Assembly: GCF_009727055.1 (NCBI RefSeq)
Contig: NC_052352.1
Coordinates: 22,540,725 to 22,604,724 of the forward strand
Source of the DNA: Benincasa hispida
Taxonomy: Eukaryota > Streptophyta > Magnoliopsida > Cucurbitales > Cucurbitaceae
Reading direction: 5' to 3'
DNA: 64,000 nt
The position numbers and the translations under genes are program-made. A model generated the notes under the pieces. The model was not told the DNA's origin and searched no databases. It worked only from the letters and a program-made list of their open reading frames with translations. Shown here in pieces: positions 1-12,436 of this stretch. How positions within the stretch are numbered: the first letter of the stretch is position 1; every line of letters starts with the position of its first letter.

Positions 1-2018
1 TAGGTGTAGGCCATGACTATTTTGGAAGAGAGGGATGAGAGGAAGTGATGATGGGGAAATCAAATCTCAGAACACTTTCTGTGATTCATTGTGTTCTCTG
101 TAATTCTTTGTGAAAGCCAGAGGGAGAAGAAGCCTAATCCTCGAAAAACACAATCACCCCACTATTCACACGTGAGTTGCGAGAGAATAGGGGAGGGATG
201 GGATTTAAAATTAAAAAATGAATTAATTTTAATTTATAATTAAAACCATTATATATATATATATAACTAACTTATTACATATATATAACCATATGTTATA
301 TAATATATAACATACAACCTAGAGCTTAATATTGCATCATATACAATATAACCTATAGTTTTTATTCTCTCACCAATGACATTTAATATAAATCTCATTT
401 ATATTGAATTTGTTATATGAATCAAATTCATATAATTAATATTTGAATCATATTCAAATATTTATTTTCACTCAAATAAACTTTATATTATAATGTATCG
501 AATACATTAAAGTAATTATATCATATATAATTAGATTAAATTAATTATATCATATATAATTAATTCACTCAATCAATTTGAAAAATTCATATTAATCCAA
601 AAATTGATTCTCATTAATTCCCATTGAGCTACAGAGGGGACCTCAACAACTTGTAGCTTGAAGCTCTAACGATACATGAATAATTAATTAAACTCCTTTA
701 ATTAAATTATTCACCATCTGTTAACTATCAGCATTCCACTAAAGACCGATAGCTGCACTCTTCGCACTACAGATATATTTCTGTGTCCATTGGATATAAC
801 CAATCAACAACACAATGACCCTCTACAAATTGTTCGTAAGTATAACTAGGCCAAAATGACCATTTGGCCTCTATAGTTACATCTAACTCCTTAAGTACCT
901 ATGAACAATAAATCATAGTCCAACTATGATCAAACCTTTTTCGGGCCAGAAAAAAGTGTTGCGCCATATTATTCAAGCCCCAGAATCAACCCATAAGGGA
1001 GCAATTTATCTGCTTACCTCGACATTGGGGAAGGAGTGAATTCCTTCTTGTGTAGTTGTGTTCCCAACTCCCCAATTAGATGAATCCCTAAAATGGTAGG
1101 CTAATTGAGTGGTGATCTAGCCACTCTCACCTATACAAATCAAAGGACTGCCTTCATAGGCAGGAGTTCACAACTCACTTAGGATTTAGGACATGTTACC
1201 TATTGTCATCCTGGTGAAATGTAAGTCTCTATTATGAACAGCCTTATGTAATGAGACTATATATTTGGTGGTCCGGTCTTATACAAACTCCTTTGCCACC
1301 ACATAAATGATCAAGATCAGATCATTTGTCGCACTTTACAATAATTGTAACATCTACAAAGCGGGTTGTACTTGTAGTGTCACCAGGATAAGGTATCTAG
1401 TCTTATCCATCTACTATAGACCATTTAGGTTATCATTTAAACATGATCCACTCGTATGTCTCTACATACATGTTTAAGCTACAAGATAACATTGGATGTT
1501 AGTTTATTGGTTTGTGGATTTAATGTAACTAAATGTCAAATAAAACATTACATAATTTATTAGATAAATAAGATGTTTGTATAATTGTAACGACCAGATC
1601 CTTACACATTATGATTCGACCGCTACGACATGCATACTTAGACTTTTCTATCATGAGATGAGTTTTGGTGAAAATTTCAAAGAATATATCTAAATTTTAT
1701 TAATTAGATAGAAAAACTATATAAAAATTTTATTTATCAAAACACCAGGATCCATAAAACATTAACGCGGTGGTACAAAATGCATGCGCCTATAATAGTG
1801 AGTTTGATGGTTGGCCATTTGAGCGACGTCCAATTTTGCCACCTACGTTGTGTCCTTACCTACAAAGTTTGTAAAAATATAGGATGAGTATATAATATAC
1901 CCTGTAAGTAGTTCTCATGTAGGGTAGTGACCAAATGCACAATCACAAGCAACATGTCATGAAAACATATGGTTGGGACCGAAAACGTATAATAACATGT
2001 AGTGGTCGGTTATGCTTC

Positions 2019-2245
2019 TAACGTAAATTTCTCCGCCCTAATAGAAATATGAGGACTTAGGCGGAAACTAACCCATCTGATGATTAGCGGGTCATGCAGT
2101 CAGTAGGGCCAAAGTCGCATCCAACATCACTAACGTAAATTTTCTACTCTGATAGGAAAATGAGGACTTAAGCGAAAACTAGCTCATCTGATGATTAGCG
2201 AGTTATGCAGTCAGTAGGGCCAGAGTCGCATTCAACATCAACCAT
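2019..2245. repeat. Two-copy tandem repeat of about 112 bp inside the nested LTR
   Basis: Two adjacent copies begin TAACGTAAATTT at 2019 and 2131. Both run through a GAGGACTTA block, a CATCTGATGATTAGCG block and a CAGTCAGTAGGGCC block, with scattered substitutions. Confidence 0.75.
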
Positions 2246-2254
2246 TAACATAAA

Positions 2255-2432
2255 CGTAAGATTGGACTAGAGGGGTGCAACCATACATATCCTGTTAGTC
2301 CCTAGCATAAACTTGACATAGAATTGGGTCTAGAGGGGTGCAACCATACATGCCTTGCTAGCCCTAGAATAATCTTGACATAGAATTGGGTTTAGAGGGG
2401 TGTAACCATACATGCCCTGTTAGCCCTAGAAG
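2255..2432. repeat. Three-copy tandem repeat of about 62 bp inside the nested LTR
   Basis: Three successive units carry the phrase TAGAGGGGTGxAACCATACAT, each followed by a CCTxxTAGCCCTAG-like block and a TTGACATAGAATTGGG linker. They lie directly after the 112-bp duplication. Confidence 0.75.
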
Positions 2433-3039
2433 CATAACCTTTATCTAATTAAAATTTAATCTTATGAACAAACATAATGCATGGGGCCCCTTGTCGATAA
2501 ACGTATTTTAATCATGTAATGCAACATAACAATAACATAATTATGTAACATATTAAAGGTACACTACCATAAAATACTGGTGAGATAACTACTTACCTTG
2601 ACTGCGATCCTAATTATTCCTTATTATTCCTTATGATTTGATCAGTAGAACTTTCCCTTTTTAAACTAGAAGGAAATTTGGGCAGAAATTTGGGCAGCAC
2701 CTTACCCGAGCTTTTCTCTTTTAGCCTCACAGAACTTCCTCACTCACACTTACTCTTTCACACGATTCTTTGTTACTGAGATTTGTTTGAGAATGGGTTA
2801 AATCTTCAGGCAAAGAGTCCTATTTATATAGTTTTCAGCTCTTCTTAGTGTGACAAATCATCCTACAGGTGGCTTCTTTAAAATTACTTAGAGTTTAAGG
2901 ATTTCTCTCAATAAGACACCTAATCTTGGCTAACGTTTGCCCTTACGTCATCATTCTTTGTTTGTATTCAATTTTAGGGGTTTTCCATGTATAATCTATA
3001 AGATCGTGGCCAAATTCAACGCATAATCTACGCTTCTGT

Positions 3040-3200
3040 CCAAATCTCGCTCTTTCTATTCTCAAAATCTCGCTCTCTCCAGCTTTCTCGCTGGTTTGCT
3101 CTCATGACTCTTACTCTCGTTCTCGCTCCCGCTCTCGCCTACTGTCTCGCTGAGAATCTCATTCTCTCCACTCTCGCTCTCTCCAATCTCGCTAGTTTTC
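3040..3200. repeat. CTCGCT/CTCTCC-rich low-complexity tract in the nested LTR
   Basis: Imperfect repeats of TCTCGCTCTCTCC-type words fill this stretch. They keep a plus-strand frame open by composition (the 81-codon ORF at 3104-3349), which is not considered a gene. Confidence 0.6.
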
Positions 3201-3693
3201 ACGCGTGGGTTGCCTTCACTGCTTGTGGATTCCACTTACCCTTTTTAACTCTTTCAAATTTTAAGAGTATATGGGATATTAATTCACCTCTAATTCTTCC
3301 AATGAGCAGTGCCCAACCCAAAAGTTATCTACTGCCCTTTGTCTCCTGAATTAGCTAACGTCCAACTTCTAATTAATCCTCCCTGATTCTGCCCTCTTAT
3401 TCATTATTTTTGGAAAAATAATAAATTTCTTATTTTTTTTCCAATTCTAAATTTTCACCCGATTTTTCTATTAAGTTCATATATTTTTCATTCTTAATTA
3501 TATATTTTATTTGTTTTCCTACTTTCTAAATTAAGATTAGGGTATTACATTTACCACCCCTTTAAATAAAATTTCGTCATGCTTAACATTTGACATTTAA
3601 TTTTCTGTAGTGTATGCGTACAAATTTGGGTTGTTACAATAATACAATTATAAACTATAGGACCTTACGAGATTTAGGGCATCAACCCCAACA

Positions 3694-4065
3694 GATTTTC
3701 CCCTGGTTGTGATAGTCTATATTATTTGGAGTACAGATTATTTTATTCTAGGTAAGAAATAGTAAAAATTGTAACAACAAGGGAAAGAGGAGATGATTAA
3801 AAAGTAGTAAACACTGTAAAAGAGATACTTGAAATATTTTTTATAAAAAAAAAAAACGAGAGAAAGAGATTTGAAATAGTAATATTATAGTTTATTCTAA
3901 GTTATAATAGTTGGAAATATTAACTATTATAATTAGAGCCCTAAACATGGAGTGAGCTATAATAGCCCACTCCAACCACCAAGAAATCAAATTTAGGATT
4001 TAGGAAGGGACGGAAAAGAGAAATCAAAGGGGAAAAAAGACACTTAACCTAAAACCAATATAAAA
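3694..4065. other. Spacer between copy A and a MITE-like element
   Basis: AT-rich sequence without a gene. A short inverted motif (GGAGTGAGCTATAATAG against CCCACTCC, near 3949-3976) suggests an old MITE fragment, but no boundaries could be set. Confidence 0.4.
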
Positions 4066-4463
4066 TTAGGTTAAAATACTATTTTTATCACTATAATTTG
4101 ATATTTATTTAATTTTTGTCCATGTATTTTCAAATGTGCAATTTTCGTCCCTGTACTTTTAGTAAATCTTAAATTTAGTCCTTCAAAGGCAATTTCTTCT
4201 TTTTTTCGAAATTGGATAGACAACAATAATAATTTTCATCCAAGAAAATATAATATATCAATATTTTTTCAAAATTTATATTAAAATGTTAATAGATAAC
4301 AAAACGTTTTTGGAAAAAAAGTAACAATGAACAAGCACAAGGACTGGATTTAAGATTTTATAAGTACATGGATTAAAATTGGGCATTTGAAAATTTAAAG
4401 ACTAAAATTGAAGAAAAAAAAAAAAAATCAAAGTACATAAACCAAAATGAGGTTTTAACCTAA
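4066..4463. mobile_element. MITE-like foldback element (family A)
   Basis: The segment starts TTAGGTTAAAATACTATTTTT and ends with the inverse, AAAATGAGGTTTTAACCTAA, giving terminal inverted repeats of about 20 bp. The inner arms are also roughly inverted (AAATTTAGTCCTT against AAGGACTGGATTT). Length is about 398 bp and there is no ORF. Similar partial copies occur near 36900-37110, 37635-37850, 46545-46940, 56975-57130 and 63020-63245. Superfamily cannot be assigned because the target duplication is not clear. Confidence 0.6.
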
Positions 4464-5185
4464 AAGTTATCAAAGTTGTAAAATATTATTGAAAAAGTCC
4501 AATATCAGCTATATCACAATAAGCCAAGCCCTGCTTTTGCTCTTTTAGCCTGATCCACTAATCATCTTTGCACTGGCCAATTTCGACATAGATTCGGGAG
4601 TGAAATAGAGAACCTGAGATTCAATGCGAACAATTAGTCGAAGAAGCGGCAAGCCTTACTTTAGCATAGGCCTTCGCCACTTCAAACAGCCCTTCTCCCT
4701 ATCGTTCGAGTTGCTTCGCCCCTCTCGATGATTGTTGAATAGAGGAATCAGAGGTAATATCATATAAGTCTAGTCTAAAATCATTCTTTTACTTTCTTAC
4801 TATATCATAGGCCTTTGTCGGTGGAGCTGGAGCCCGCCATGTTCGCCTGTGCCTGACTTAGTCGTAGGCGTTTTCTTCGCTGGGTTAGATTCCCAATCCA
4901 CCAACTATCTGAAATGTTGGTAAACAAGGCTTCAACTGTTTCAGTACGTGGAAAAACCTTCTTTCTTATTATTCCGTTAGCGATCAATTAATGATCAAGT
5001 AAATTTATATCTATTTAAAACAACTTTTAAAACTTCATAGATTAAAGATGAAAACTTTATGATAAAATGATCTAATTCAAATTTCAATCATCAAAATTTA
5101 TTTTGATAAAAGTATAATTTAATTTACAACATTCTTTCAAAAAATAAAATTAACTTTTGACATCTTTGATAACTATTTTTCAATA
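4464..5185. other. Spacer with a GC-richer, gene-like patch, left flank of the Copia element
   Basis: Bases about 4500-4990 are more GC-rich than their surroundings and are not recognisably repeat. A 60-codon minus-strand ORF (4805-4987) ends in a short stretch from ATGGCGGGC that looks like the first exon of a host gene, but no continuation was found and the product is not recognised. Bases 5181-5185 (CAATA) are the left target-site duplication of the Copia element, imperfectly matching TAATA at 22940-22944. Confidence 0.4.
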
Positions 5186-5911
5186 TGAAAAAGAGTGAAT
5201 CAAAATAATACCACCGACTAGTAAAAAAGCTACTGACAAAAGTAAAGGCAAATAGACATAAATAAATAATAAGGGAGATGCACATGAAGACTTGTTAACC
5301 TAGTTCGATGAAATCACACCTATATTTGGGAGGCTTTCTGCCTAGATGAAAAGAAATCCACTTAAATGTAACTGTGGTTTTACAACATACACTATAACTA
5401 AGATTACATAAAGTTAGTTTACTCATAACTGAATACTAGCGAGCAAGTTAGGCTCCCCCTAACACCGATACTGCTTATGATGTGCCTGCAAATTTAAGCT
5501 CTCCCTAAATCTGATGTCGCAGCAACAACTTTACCCCTTTTTCACATGCTAATTGAAAGAATGCTCAACCAACATTCTACTACAACAAAACTACTTGGTT
5601 AGCCTAAGCTTCAAAGAACTGCCCTGCTTCTTACTCTGATTAAGTAGCAATACCAAACACACGAAATCCTTCTGAATTACAATGAATCAGTCCACACTGG
5701 AAAGAATATGACTTACCCTAAAATCACACTAAAGACATAAATAAAAGCAAGCCTCATAATGCAAGAAAGCCACCAATGACAACAAACCAAACAAGGAAAA
5801 GATCGCCCTAACAAATCTACCACTAATAAGAACAGGATACTGACACCAAGTCAGAGCAAAAATATCCAACAAAATAAAAGAAAATATTATCAGCCAACCA
5901 ACACTATAACA
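5186..5911 (-). repeat. 3' LTR of the Copia element
   Basis: About 726 bp, homologous along its length to 22206-22939. Both begin TGAAAAAGA on the plus strand and end in ATAACA, giving TG...CA termini. Shared blocks include ACAAAAGTAAAGGCAAATAG, GAGATGCACA and CTCATAACTGAATACTAGCG. The two copies differ by many substitutions and small indels, so insertion is not recent. Confidence 0.85.
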
Positions 5912-6129
5912 AATCCTTTGACATAAAATTTTCTTTTATTTGTAAACCAACCAAACACACTATGATGACAGAAACAAAAACACACCATTTCATATTAATC
6001 AAAATAGACATTGAGGTACAACTCGAGCAGCAACAACAACCAAAAAGAGAAGAGAATAATAACAACGCAGAACCAGAACAACCACAAGAACAACCAACAA
6101 CAACCAACATTCAATGATCTCCATCTTTT

Positions 6130-8190
6130 TCCAATAAGAAAATCAATCAGACGCAGAGGCTGAGAAGATGAAGCATCATCAGAACACAGAAGCGAGACAC
6201 TTAAAGATGGACCAACGCATCAATTTTAGCCCTATGATTAGTCAGATCACAAATAACAGTGCTCAAGGTACGAGACTAAGAAGCCATAATGCGAAAGATG
6301 TGAGTCCCAATCTCAATAGGAATTAATAACCCACCTTTCGGAACCTACAAATCCTCAAAGAGAGGAATGTCAGAGCTTTTGGGAGGACAGATGTTATGCA
6401 CAACGTTAGGGATGTGAGAAACCTAAAAAATCTTGTAACTGAGATTAAGAAATTTGAGAGCAAGGCTCAAAGCATCATTTGGCCCAAGAAGGCAAGACAC
6501 CGAGACAACAAGATACCAGAGAATAAGCATGGTAAACAGATAGGCAACTTGATTGCAAAGGAGTTAACATGACGAAGAAGTTGATTATATACAAACACCT
6601 CAAATCAAAAGTAGACAAAGTTCCAATCTAATACAGAAGACTGACTAGAGAAGAAAAAAAACTGGACCCATGAGTCGAAGGACACGAATTAGCAATGCCA
6701 ATTAGAAATAAAATAGCATACTTTACACTGAGTTTAGAGGCAGACAATTGACCAGATGAAGGCCACTCAGACCGGGTACCACCTGTAAGCTCAGACAAGA
6801 TCCTTAGTGAAAGGATGAGGTTCACCAAGAGGAGGGGAATTAGCACGACCTAGGTAAGCATTAATAACAACAAGAGAAAAGGTGAAACAGGTGCCTCTAA
6901 TATGGACCTTCTAATAATCAGAAGAATTGAGATCGTTGAATTTGGAATTGACGATGAACTCCCTCATCAACTAAGGATAAAAGGAACCAAGGTCCACAAC
7001 ATTTTAGATGTCTAGCACGTTGAAGAATGTCCATAATTTCCAAACAGGACCTGGTCTGGTTAGACAAAACCTTCTCATCAGTAATACGTCGCTGCACCAC
7101 ATACTTCTACCTCAGAACTTTGTCCTCGCTATAAAAGGATATCCCATCAATAGGCATAGGAGGAACATTAGGAGGAATTTTGTGACGACCAACTCTTTTG
7201 CTAGGTCTATCCTTGACAAATGCAATGTCTTCTTCACTACTAAAGACAGAAGTTTGCATAAAAGGTTTAGATTCAAAATCAGGGCTCTTCTTTTTAAAGG
7301 GAGTTCTTTTTTAGCAAGTACGAGAAGAGGGATCATAATCATCAGGCACTTGTAGAGGCCTCCTTCTTCAGCTTGCCCAATTGGGTAATAGGAATAATAT
7401 CATCAGAGAAGACTAACACAATCCTTTCGGGGGAATTTGAGCTAGAAACAAAATGCTCACCATTAGAATCAACATAAGGGTAGGAAGCCACAACCTGATC
7501 ACCTATGCAAGGAGCAGAGAAATCAAAGAAGACCTTGTAGGACAATGCTCGAATGAACAACAGAATCCCCCATGTTGAGAAGAATGTTAGTAACATCTGG
7601 AATACCATCAAAGACCTTCTCGGCATTAGTCGAGAATATCACGTGAGTATAATAAAAAACAACATTATCAGTATTATGAGCAACAATATTATCAGGAGCA
7701 ACATCAGTAGGGTTAGTCGTATCAAGAGCAACAACAGACACATGCTCAATAGTATATGAAAGAAGAACATCAAATTCAATATCAGAAGAGTGAGAGATAG
7801 GGGGAACCATTGCATTCTCTTCAGCATCAAAGGTACTCGAGAGATTTTGGACATCAGAGAGCTTATGGGAGGCTTAGTCACATCATCGTCAGTATTCTTC
7901 ATAGTAGAGTCATCCCATAGAACCATAGAAAGAGGGTGAATGATAAAAGGATCCGACTGACTAGAATCGCCAACATTCAAGGAGGCTTGGACAATAGGCA
8001 CATCTTCATCAGCTTCTCAATCTATAGGATGGGATATTAGAGGGAGAGGAGTCCAAGCGAGATCGTTTGGAAAAGGATTCTTCAACGGAAGTATCAGAAA
8101 CATTTTCCCTAGCCGACGAAATATTCAGACTGACATGCCGTTTTCAATTAGCTTTTTGCTTCAATCTTACCATTTTCTTGTCGGAGTATG
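6130..8190 (-). pseudogene. Decayed env-like ORF of the Sirevirus (downstream of RNase H)
   Basis: Broken minus-strand frames fill the 2.3 kb between the end of RNase H (about 8455) and the 3' LTR. Their translation resembles the plant 'envelope-like' or 'putative plant transposon protein' domain found after pol in SIRE1-type elements. Recognisable pieces include LSVKYAILFLIGIANSCPS (ORF 6628-6846) and, further upstream, an acidic Ser/Thr/Asp-rich N-terminal half (ORFs 7523-7810 and 7639-8001). A likely start lies near 8172, and the first frame breaks after a few codons. Many stops and frameshifts are present. Function in the family is unproven, and identification here rests on memory of cucurbit homologues. 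Confidence 0.55.
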
Positions 8191-8454
8191 AGTACCATTC
8201 CAAGTGTTCACCGTGAGGAATAACAACACTAAAGGAAGAAATATAGGAAGACAGTTGACCTCAACAAGATCGGAGAAATGGGGCAAAAACCAACACTACA
8301 ACCGTTTGAGGATTAAATCACTAGTAGAGAGTAAAAAATGAATTTAAGAGTAAGTTGTATTAAACGAAATATGGTTGGAATTAATTATAGACTGATGAAT
8401 TTGAATTTTGGCTCAAATCTCTCCATCTACCGAAATAGCAATTAATTACTATAA

Positions 8455-8828
8455 ATCAATTTGGCACACCACAAAAGCAACACGATGGGATTTAAACTGA
8501 GAAACATCCAACGGTTTGATGAAGACGTTCGCAATTTATTTATCAGTACTGACATGTTCAAGAGATATAACCTTAGACTCAACAAATTCTCTAATAAAGT
8601 GTCTGATATCAATGTGTTTCGTTCTACTATGCTGAATAGGATTTTTGGAAATGTTGATAGCACTTATATTGTCATAAAACAAGGTCATGGCATCCTGGGC
8701 AACATCATACTCCTGAAGCATCTATTTCATCCATAAGAGTTGGGTGCAACTACTACCAGCAGCTATATATTCAGCTTCAACAGTTGATAAGAAAACACAG
8801 TTCTCTTGTTGAACCAAGATATGAGATT
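8455..8828 (-). pseudogene. Copia RNase H, C-terminal part
   Basis: Minus-strand frames give the Copia RNase H tail in order: a SWFN-K segment, an EAEYIAAG block (near 8755-8770), then DNISAINISKNP, HSRTKHIDIRHF and a PLDVSQF-type end near 8480. The frame shifts at least twice. This continues the half domain at 10320-10712 across the solo LTR. Confidence 0.8.
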
Positions 8829-8833
8829 GTTTC

Positions 8834-10314
8834 TGTTGCGATGTTAGTGATGCATCTATTGTGAGTTATACTGGATTGAAGATGCAATATCGATATTATA
8901 CATTTAGTTGCAATAATCATGCACTAATCACAAGTTTTCTCAACATCAAGCCAAGTATAACAATATTACAAGTTTCTCATGATAACTCAAGGTCGAACGG
9001 GGATTTGTAATAATAGAGTGATAGGTAAATGTGTCTATGTGGCAAGCAAATAATGTCAAGTTCATGTGATTAACTAATTTATGTGATCTAAATTTCTAAA
9101 CTAACAGAGACAACCGTGAGATAAATTCTGAGAATACTTAAGAGAAATAGCAGTCTTAACGTGAAGGAAAATATATGGAGAAGTTAAAGTTTGGGGAAAA
9201 TCAACATCGCATCACTAAGCTCATAGTGAGAGTTTGTCCTGGCTCACAATTTAGACTATTGCACACCTCTCAGTGGTCAACCACACTTATCATATTTTTA
9301 TGATGCATGAATAAAATTTCTATAAGCGCAAGGTTGTTTCTATCTCTAGAAATACTTCTTGTTTTACTTAATGAGATCCATAACTACTTTCCTTCTCAGG
9401 TAGTTAGTCATAGCTACTTGACTCAATGAGTTCTCATATGCAAGCATTTTAATATTCATACAATAAGCAAACAGGATAACTCCCATAAATTCTACTTAGA
9501 TCATGGTATTAATCTTTCCCCTTACCCTGTTGGACATAGCTACTCATGACAACGGATAAAGTGGAAGTGAAGATAGAGAAGATGATGAAAGTGGACATGA
9601 TGATATTGAAATAGAAATACTATTGTTGGATACAAAGATGAGCAATCTCTTAAACAAAAATGCAGCACAACAACTAAAGAATTGAAGAGATAAGGTAAAA
9701 GTTGTTGTTAGCAATCTTTTGCTTCCCACAGATGAATATCAAGGCTGCTGGTGATATAATGGTTGGGTGAATGGAGAAGGCCTTCTCAAACTCTTGCTCC
9801 AATGAGGTTCCGATGAAGAATCAGTGTGAAGTATGGAAGTGAAATTTTCTCTCGTAAAAATCTTTGTCTCTCCTTCTAAAAATTGCTCTTCTTCATGGTG
9901 TCAAGGCTCTATCTATAGAGTCGTGCACTGACAATTGGTGGGATTCCCGCTCTAATAAATCATTGTCGTCTGATGTGGTAGGAGAGAATGTCAGCACTAC
10001 TATCATGGCCAATCTTCTAAATACTTGCCAGGCGATCCGCTGGTGCCGGTTCAGAGATCTCGAGGCATGCGACCAATTGTTTTTTCATCAGATAGAGGTT
10101 CTATGCATGCGACGAAGTCCTACGATTAGTCTACAAAATGGACACTTTGGTGCAACATAACTCATGATATGCGGTCAGCGGGTGTTTATGAGATATTTCA
10201 ATGTAAGTTTAATATGTAGCATGAATTCTTAACAAAATTGACGCATATTCTTCTTATCTATTCTCATTATTCTAAGTAAAAGACTATAATAACTTGTATT
10301 TCTACAAGTTATCA
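8834..10314. mobile_element. Solo LTR (1.48 kb) inserted in the Copia RNase H
   Basis: Starts TGTTGCGATG and ends ACAAGTTATCA, with the exact 5-bp duplication GTTTC at 8829-8833 and 10315-10319. Removing the insert and one GTTTC rejoins the Copia RNase H at a FLGN-N-LISW type sequence. No internal domain, primer site or second LTR is present, so this is a solo LTR. The right end, read inverted, begins TGATAACTTGTAGAAATACA. A 98-codon plus ORF at 9864-10160 lies inside and is not thought to be a gene. Confidence 0.85.
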
Positions 10315-10319
10315 GTTTC

Positions 10320-11937
10320 CTAGAAAGAAACATCCTCCAGAGGTACTTTTTCTACCTTCTAAATTTCTAGCCCAGTCAGCATCGCAATATCTTATGAGAA
10401 CTCCATTAGAATTAGAGGAATAAGGAAACCATAGTCCACTATCCCACTTATGTATTTGAGAATCCGTTTAACACTTGTCAGATGACTTGTCTTCGGATTA
10501 GACTGGTATCTAGTACAAACGCCCACAGCATAAGCAATGTCTAGACGACTAGTAGTCAAATAAAGAAGACTTCCAATCATGCTCTTATATAAGCTTTCAT
10601 CAACATTTGCAACATTAGGGCCTTTGGTAAATTTTGCATGAGATGGGGTTGAATGAGTTGGGGTTGAAGTGTGTTTCGAACTAGCTTTTTCGAGGCCAAA
10701 CTTTTGAAGCATGTTTCTGACATATTTCCTTTGGGATATAAATATCCCATCAGGGAGTTGTTTAGCTTAAAGACCAAGAAAATATATTAACTCTCCCACC
10801 ATGCTCATTTCAAATTCAGCTTTCATCTAATCAACAAACTAATATACAAGAAACTATGGTGATCTGCCAAATACAATGTCATCAACATATATCTGGATGA
10901 TTATAAAATCTCCTTATGTTCTTTTTGTGAGAGTTTTATCAGAACTACCTCTGAATATCCTTTCTATAGTAGGAATTCTATTAATCCCTCATACCAAGCC
11001 CTTGGGGTTTGCTTTAAACCATAACTGGCTTTCTGAAGTCTGAACACATGTTGAGGACATGACGGGTCTGTAAACCCCTTCAGCTTTCAACATAAACCTC
11101 TTCATTCAACACACGATTCAGAAAGACACTTTTATCATCCATCTGATACAGTTTAAATTTGAGCAAAAGAATACTCCTAGAAGTATACAAATAGCCTCCA
11201 ACCGAGCAATAGAGGCAAAGGTATTATCAAAGTCAACACCTTTCATCTGAGTGTATCCCTGAGCAACAAGCCAAGCCTTATTGCGAGTGAAAATTCCATG
11301 TTCATCAGATTTATTTTTTAATATCCATTTTATTCCAGTAACATTTGCATACTGTGAACGAGGAACTAATTCCCATCCTCATTTCGTTGAAACTAACTTA
11401 ACTCTTCATGCATAGCATTTGTCCAGAATTCTTCTTTTAGAGCCTCATTGGTGTTTCTTGGCTCGATAGGAGAGGTGAAACAAACATTCCCGATTAGTTT
11501 GAGATAGTCAACTTTCTCCTTTTTGCGAGTACAAACACCTATATTTAACTCACCAATTATGTTACTGAGAGGATGATTCTATTGAGCATGACTGGATATA
11601 GGAAATAACTCGTTCTCAACACCGACCGATTCAGAATTATCACTTTCAATCACATTGTTGCACGATGGAATGGCAGAACTGATGTCACTGGCATCAGGAT
11701 CAACATAAGGAGTATTGTTATGATCTTCATCCTTTTCTTAGGGATGTTCAGTATTTTTCAAGTCATCAACTACGACATTTATGGATTCCATAATATTTCA
11801 AGTGCACTTATTAAAGACACGATAAACACGACTATTAGACGAGTACCCTAGAAAGATACCTTTATCAGCTTTGGTATTCCATTTCTGTCTAGAATCTCGA
11901 TCTGTGAGAATATAGCAGGTACTCCCAAACACATGAA
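10320..11937 (-). pseudogene. Copia reverse transcriptase and N-terminal RNase H
   Basis: Minus-strand translation shows the RT active-site motif YVDDIVFG at about 10866-10892, then a KxTxTP-type linker, DESLYKSMIGSLLYLT and SRLDIAYAVG (ORF 10392-10712), and an RYCDADWA segment near 10375. Upstream, toward 11937, lie the integrase-RT linker and N-terminal RT sequences, with several stops. Copia RT, clearly inactive. Confidence 0.85.
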
Positions 11938-12436
11938 AATACCGAAGGAACCCAGTTAAAGGTCCTTAAACGAAAGTGGGAATCGGACCCAAATCCCAAA
12001 AATTTACATAATAAAAGTTTTACAGTGGAAGAACTAAATCATGCATTTAATAAAAAATTACAACATGCTTGAAAAAACAGAAAAATAAAATTGGGTTCGA
12101 AACCCTTACCTTTGAAGACTGTTCTTCAATAGAAAAACTCTCGAACTCCAATTGAGTGCCACCGTGAACGAGACCTTGGATTCTCTGGATGAGAATCTAG
12201 GAGGATGTAAGCTCTGACTATTTTGGTAGAGGAATTTTTTTTTTTTAAGAGAGGAGATAAGAGGAAAAAAAATAATTACATAACCTTTTGTATTCTCTGT
12301 GTGTTCCTTTTTATCAACCCAAAAAGGAAGAAGAAGCCAAAATTAAAACTCCCACTAACATGATGGAGAGAAAGAGGGGGAGAGTGAGTTACAACTCTTT
12401 CCATAATTATTTTAAAATAAATCAAATAAATTTATT

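Larger units (their letters stand above)
1586..3638 (-). mobile_element. Collapsed Gypsy-type element (one LTR plus a PPT remnant) nested in copy A
   Basis: The insert begins TGTAACGACC and ends GTTGTTACA. It is flanked by the direct duplication ATAAT at 1581-1585 and 3639-3643, and removing it restores the sequence seen in copy B. Bases 1586-3549 look like one LTR ending in ATTACA. Bases 3550 to about 3620 then resemble the polypurine-tract side of the chromodomain element at 15669 (compare CCCCTTTAAATAAAATTTCGTC with CCCCCCTTAAGAAACTTTCGTC). So this is not a clean solo LTR: a sliver of internal sequence and the terminal bases of the second LTR remain. The element would be transcribed on the minus strand. 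No ORF is credible. Confidence 0.7.
1..3693. mobile_element. LTR-like repeat, copy A (cut by window start, with nested insertion)
   Basis: Bases 1-1585 and 3644-3693 read as one sequence split by an insertion. They align with copy B at about 12190-13584 plus 19112-19371: both share AT-rich stretches, the TTGTAGCTTGAAGCT region, the GTTACCTATxGTCATCCTGGTGAAATG block, and the end GGGCATCAACCCCAACA. In copy B the unit is bounded by a 5-bp target duplication, so it behaves as an LTR of about 1.9 kb. No coding capacity is visible. The left end lies outside the window, so it cannot be told whether this is a solo LTR or one end of a full element. No primer-binding site follows base 3693. Confidence 0.7.

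Noticed and set aside
3104..3349. Plus-strand ORF of 81 codons in the nested LTR
   Set aside because: Produced by CTCGCT-type low complexity; inside noncoding LTR and unlike any protein.
7008..7355. Plus-strand ORF of 115 codons
   Set aside because: Antisense to the env-like relic, where the minus strand gives the better family match.
9864..10160. Plus-strand ORF of 98 codons
   Set aside because: Lies entirely in the solo LTR, has no recognisable domain, and is explained by chance.
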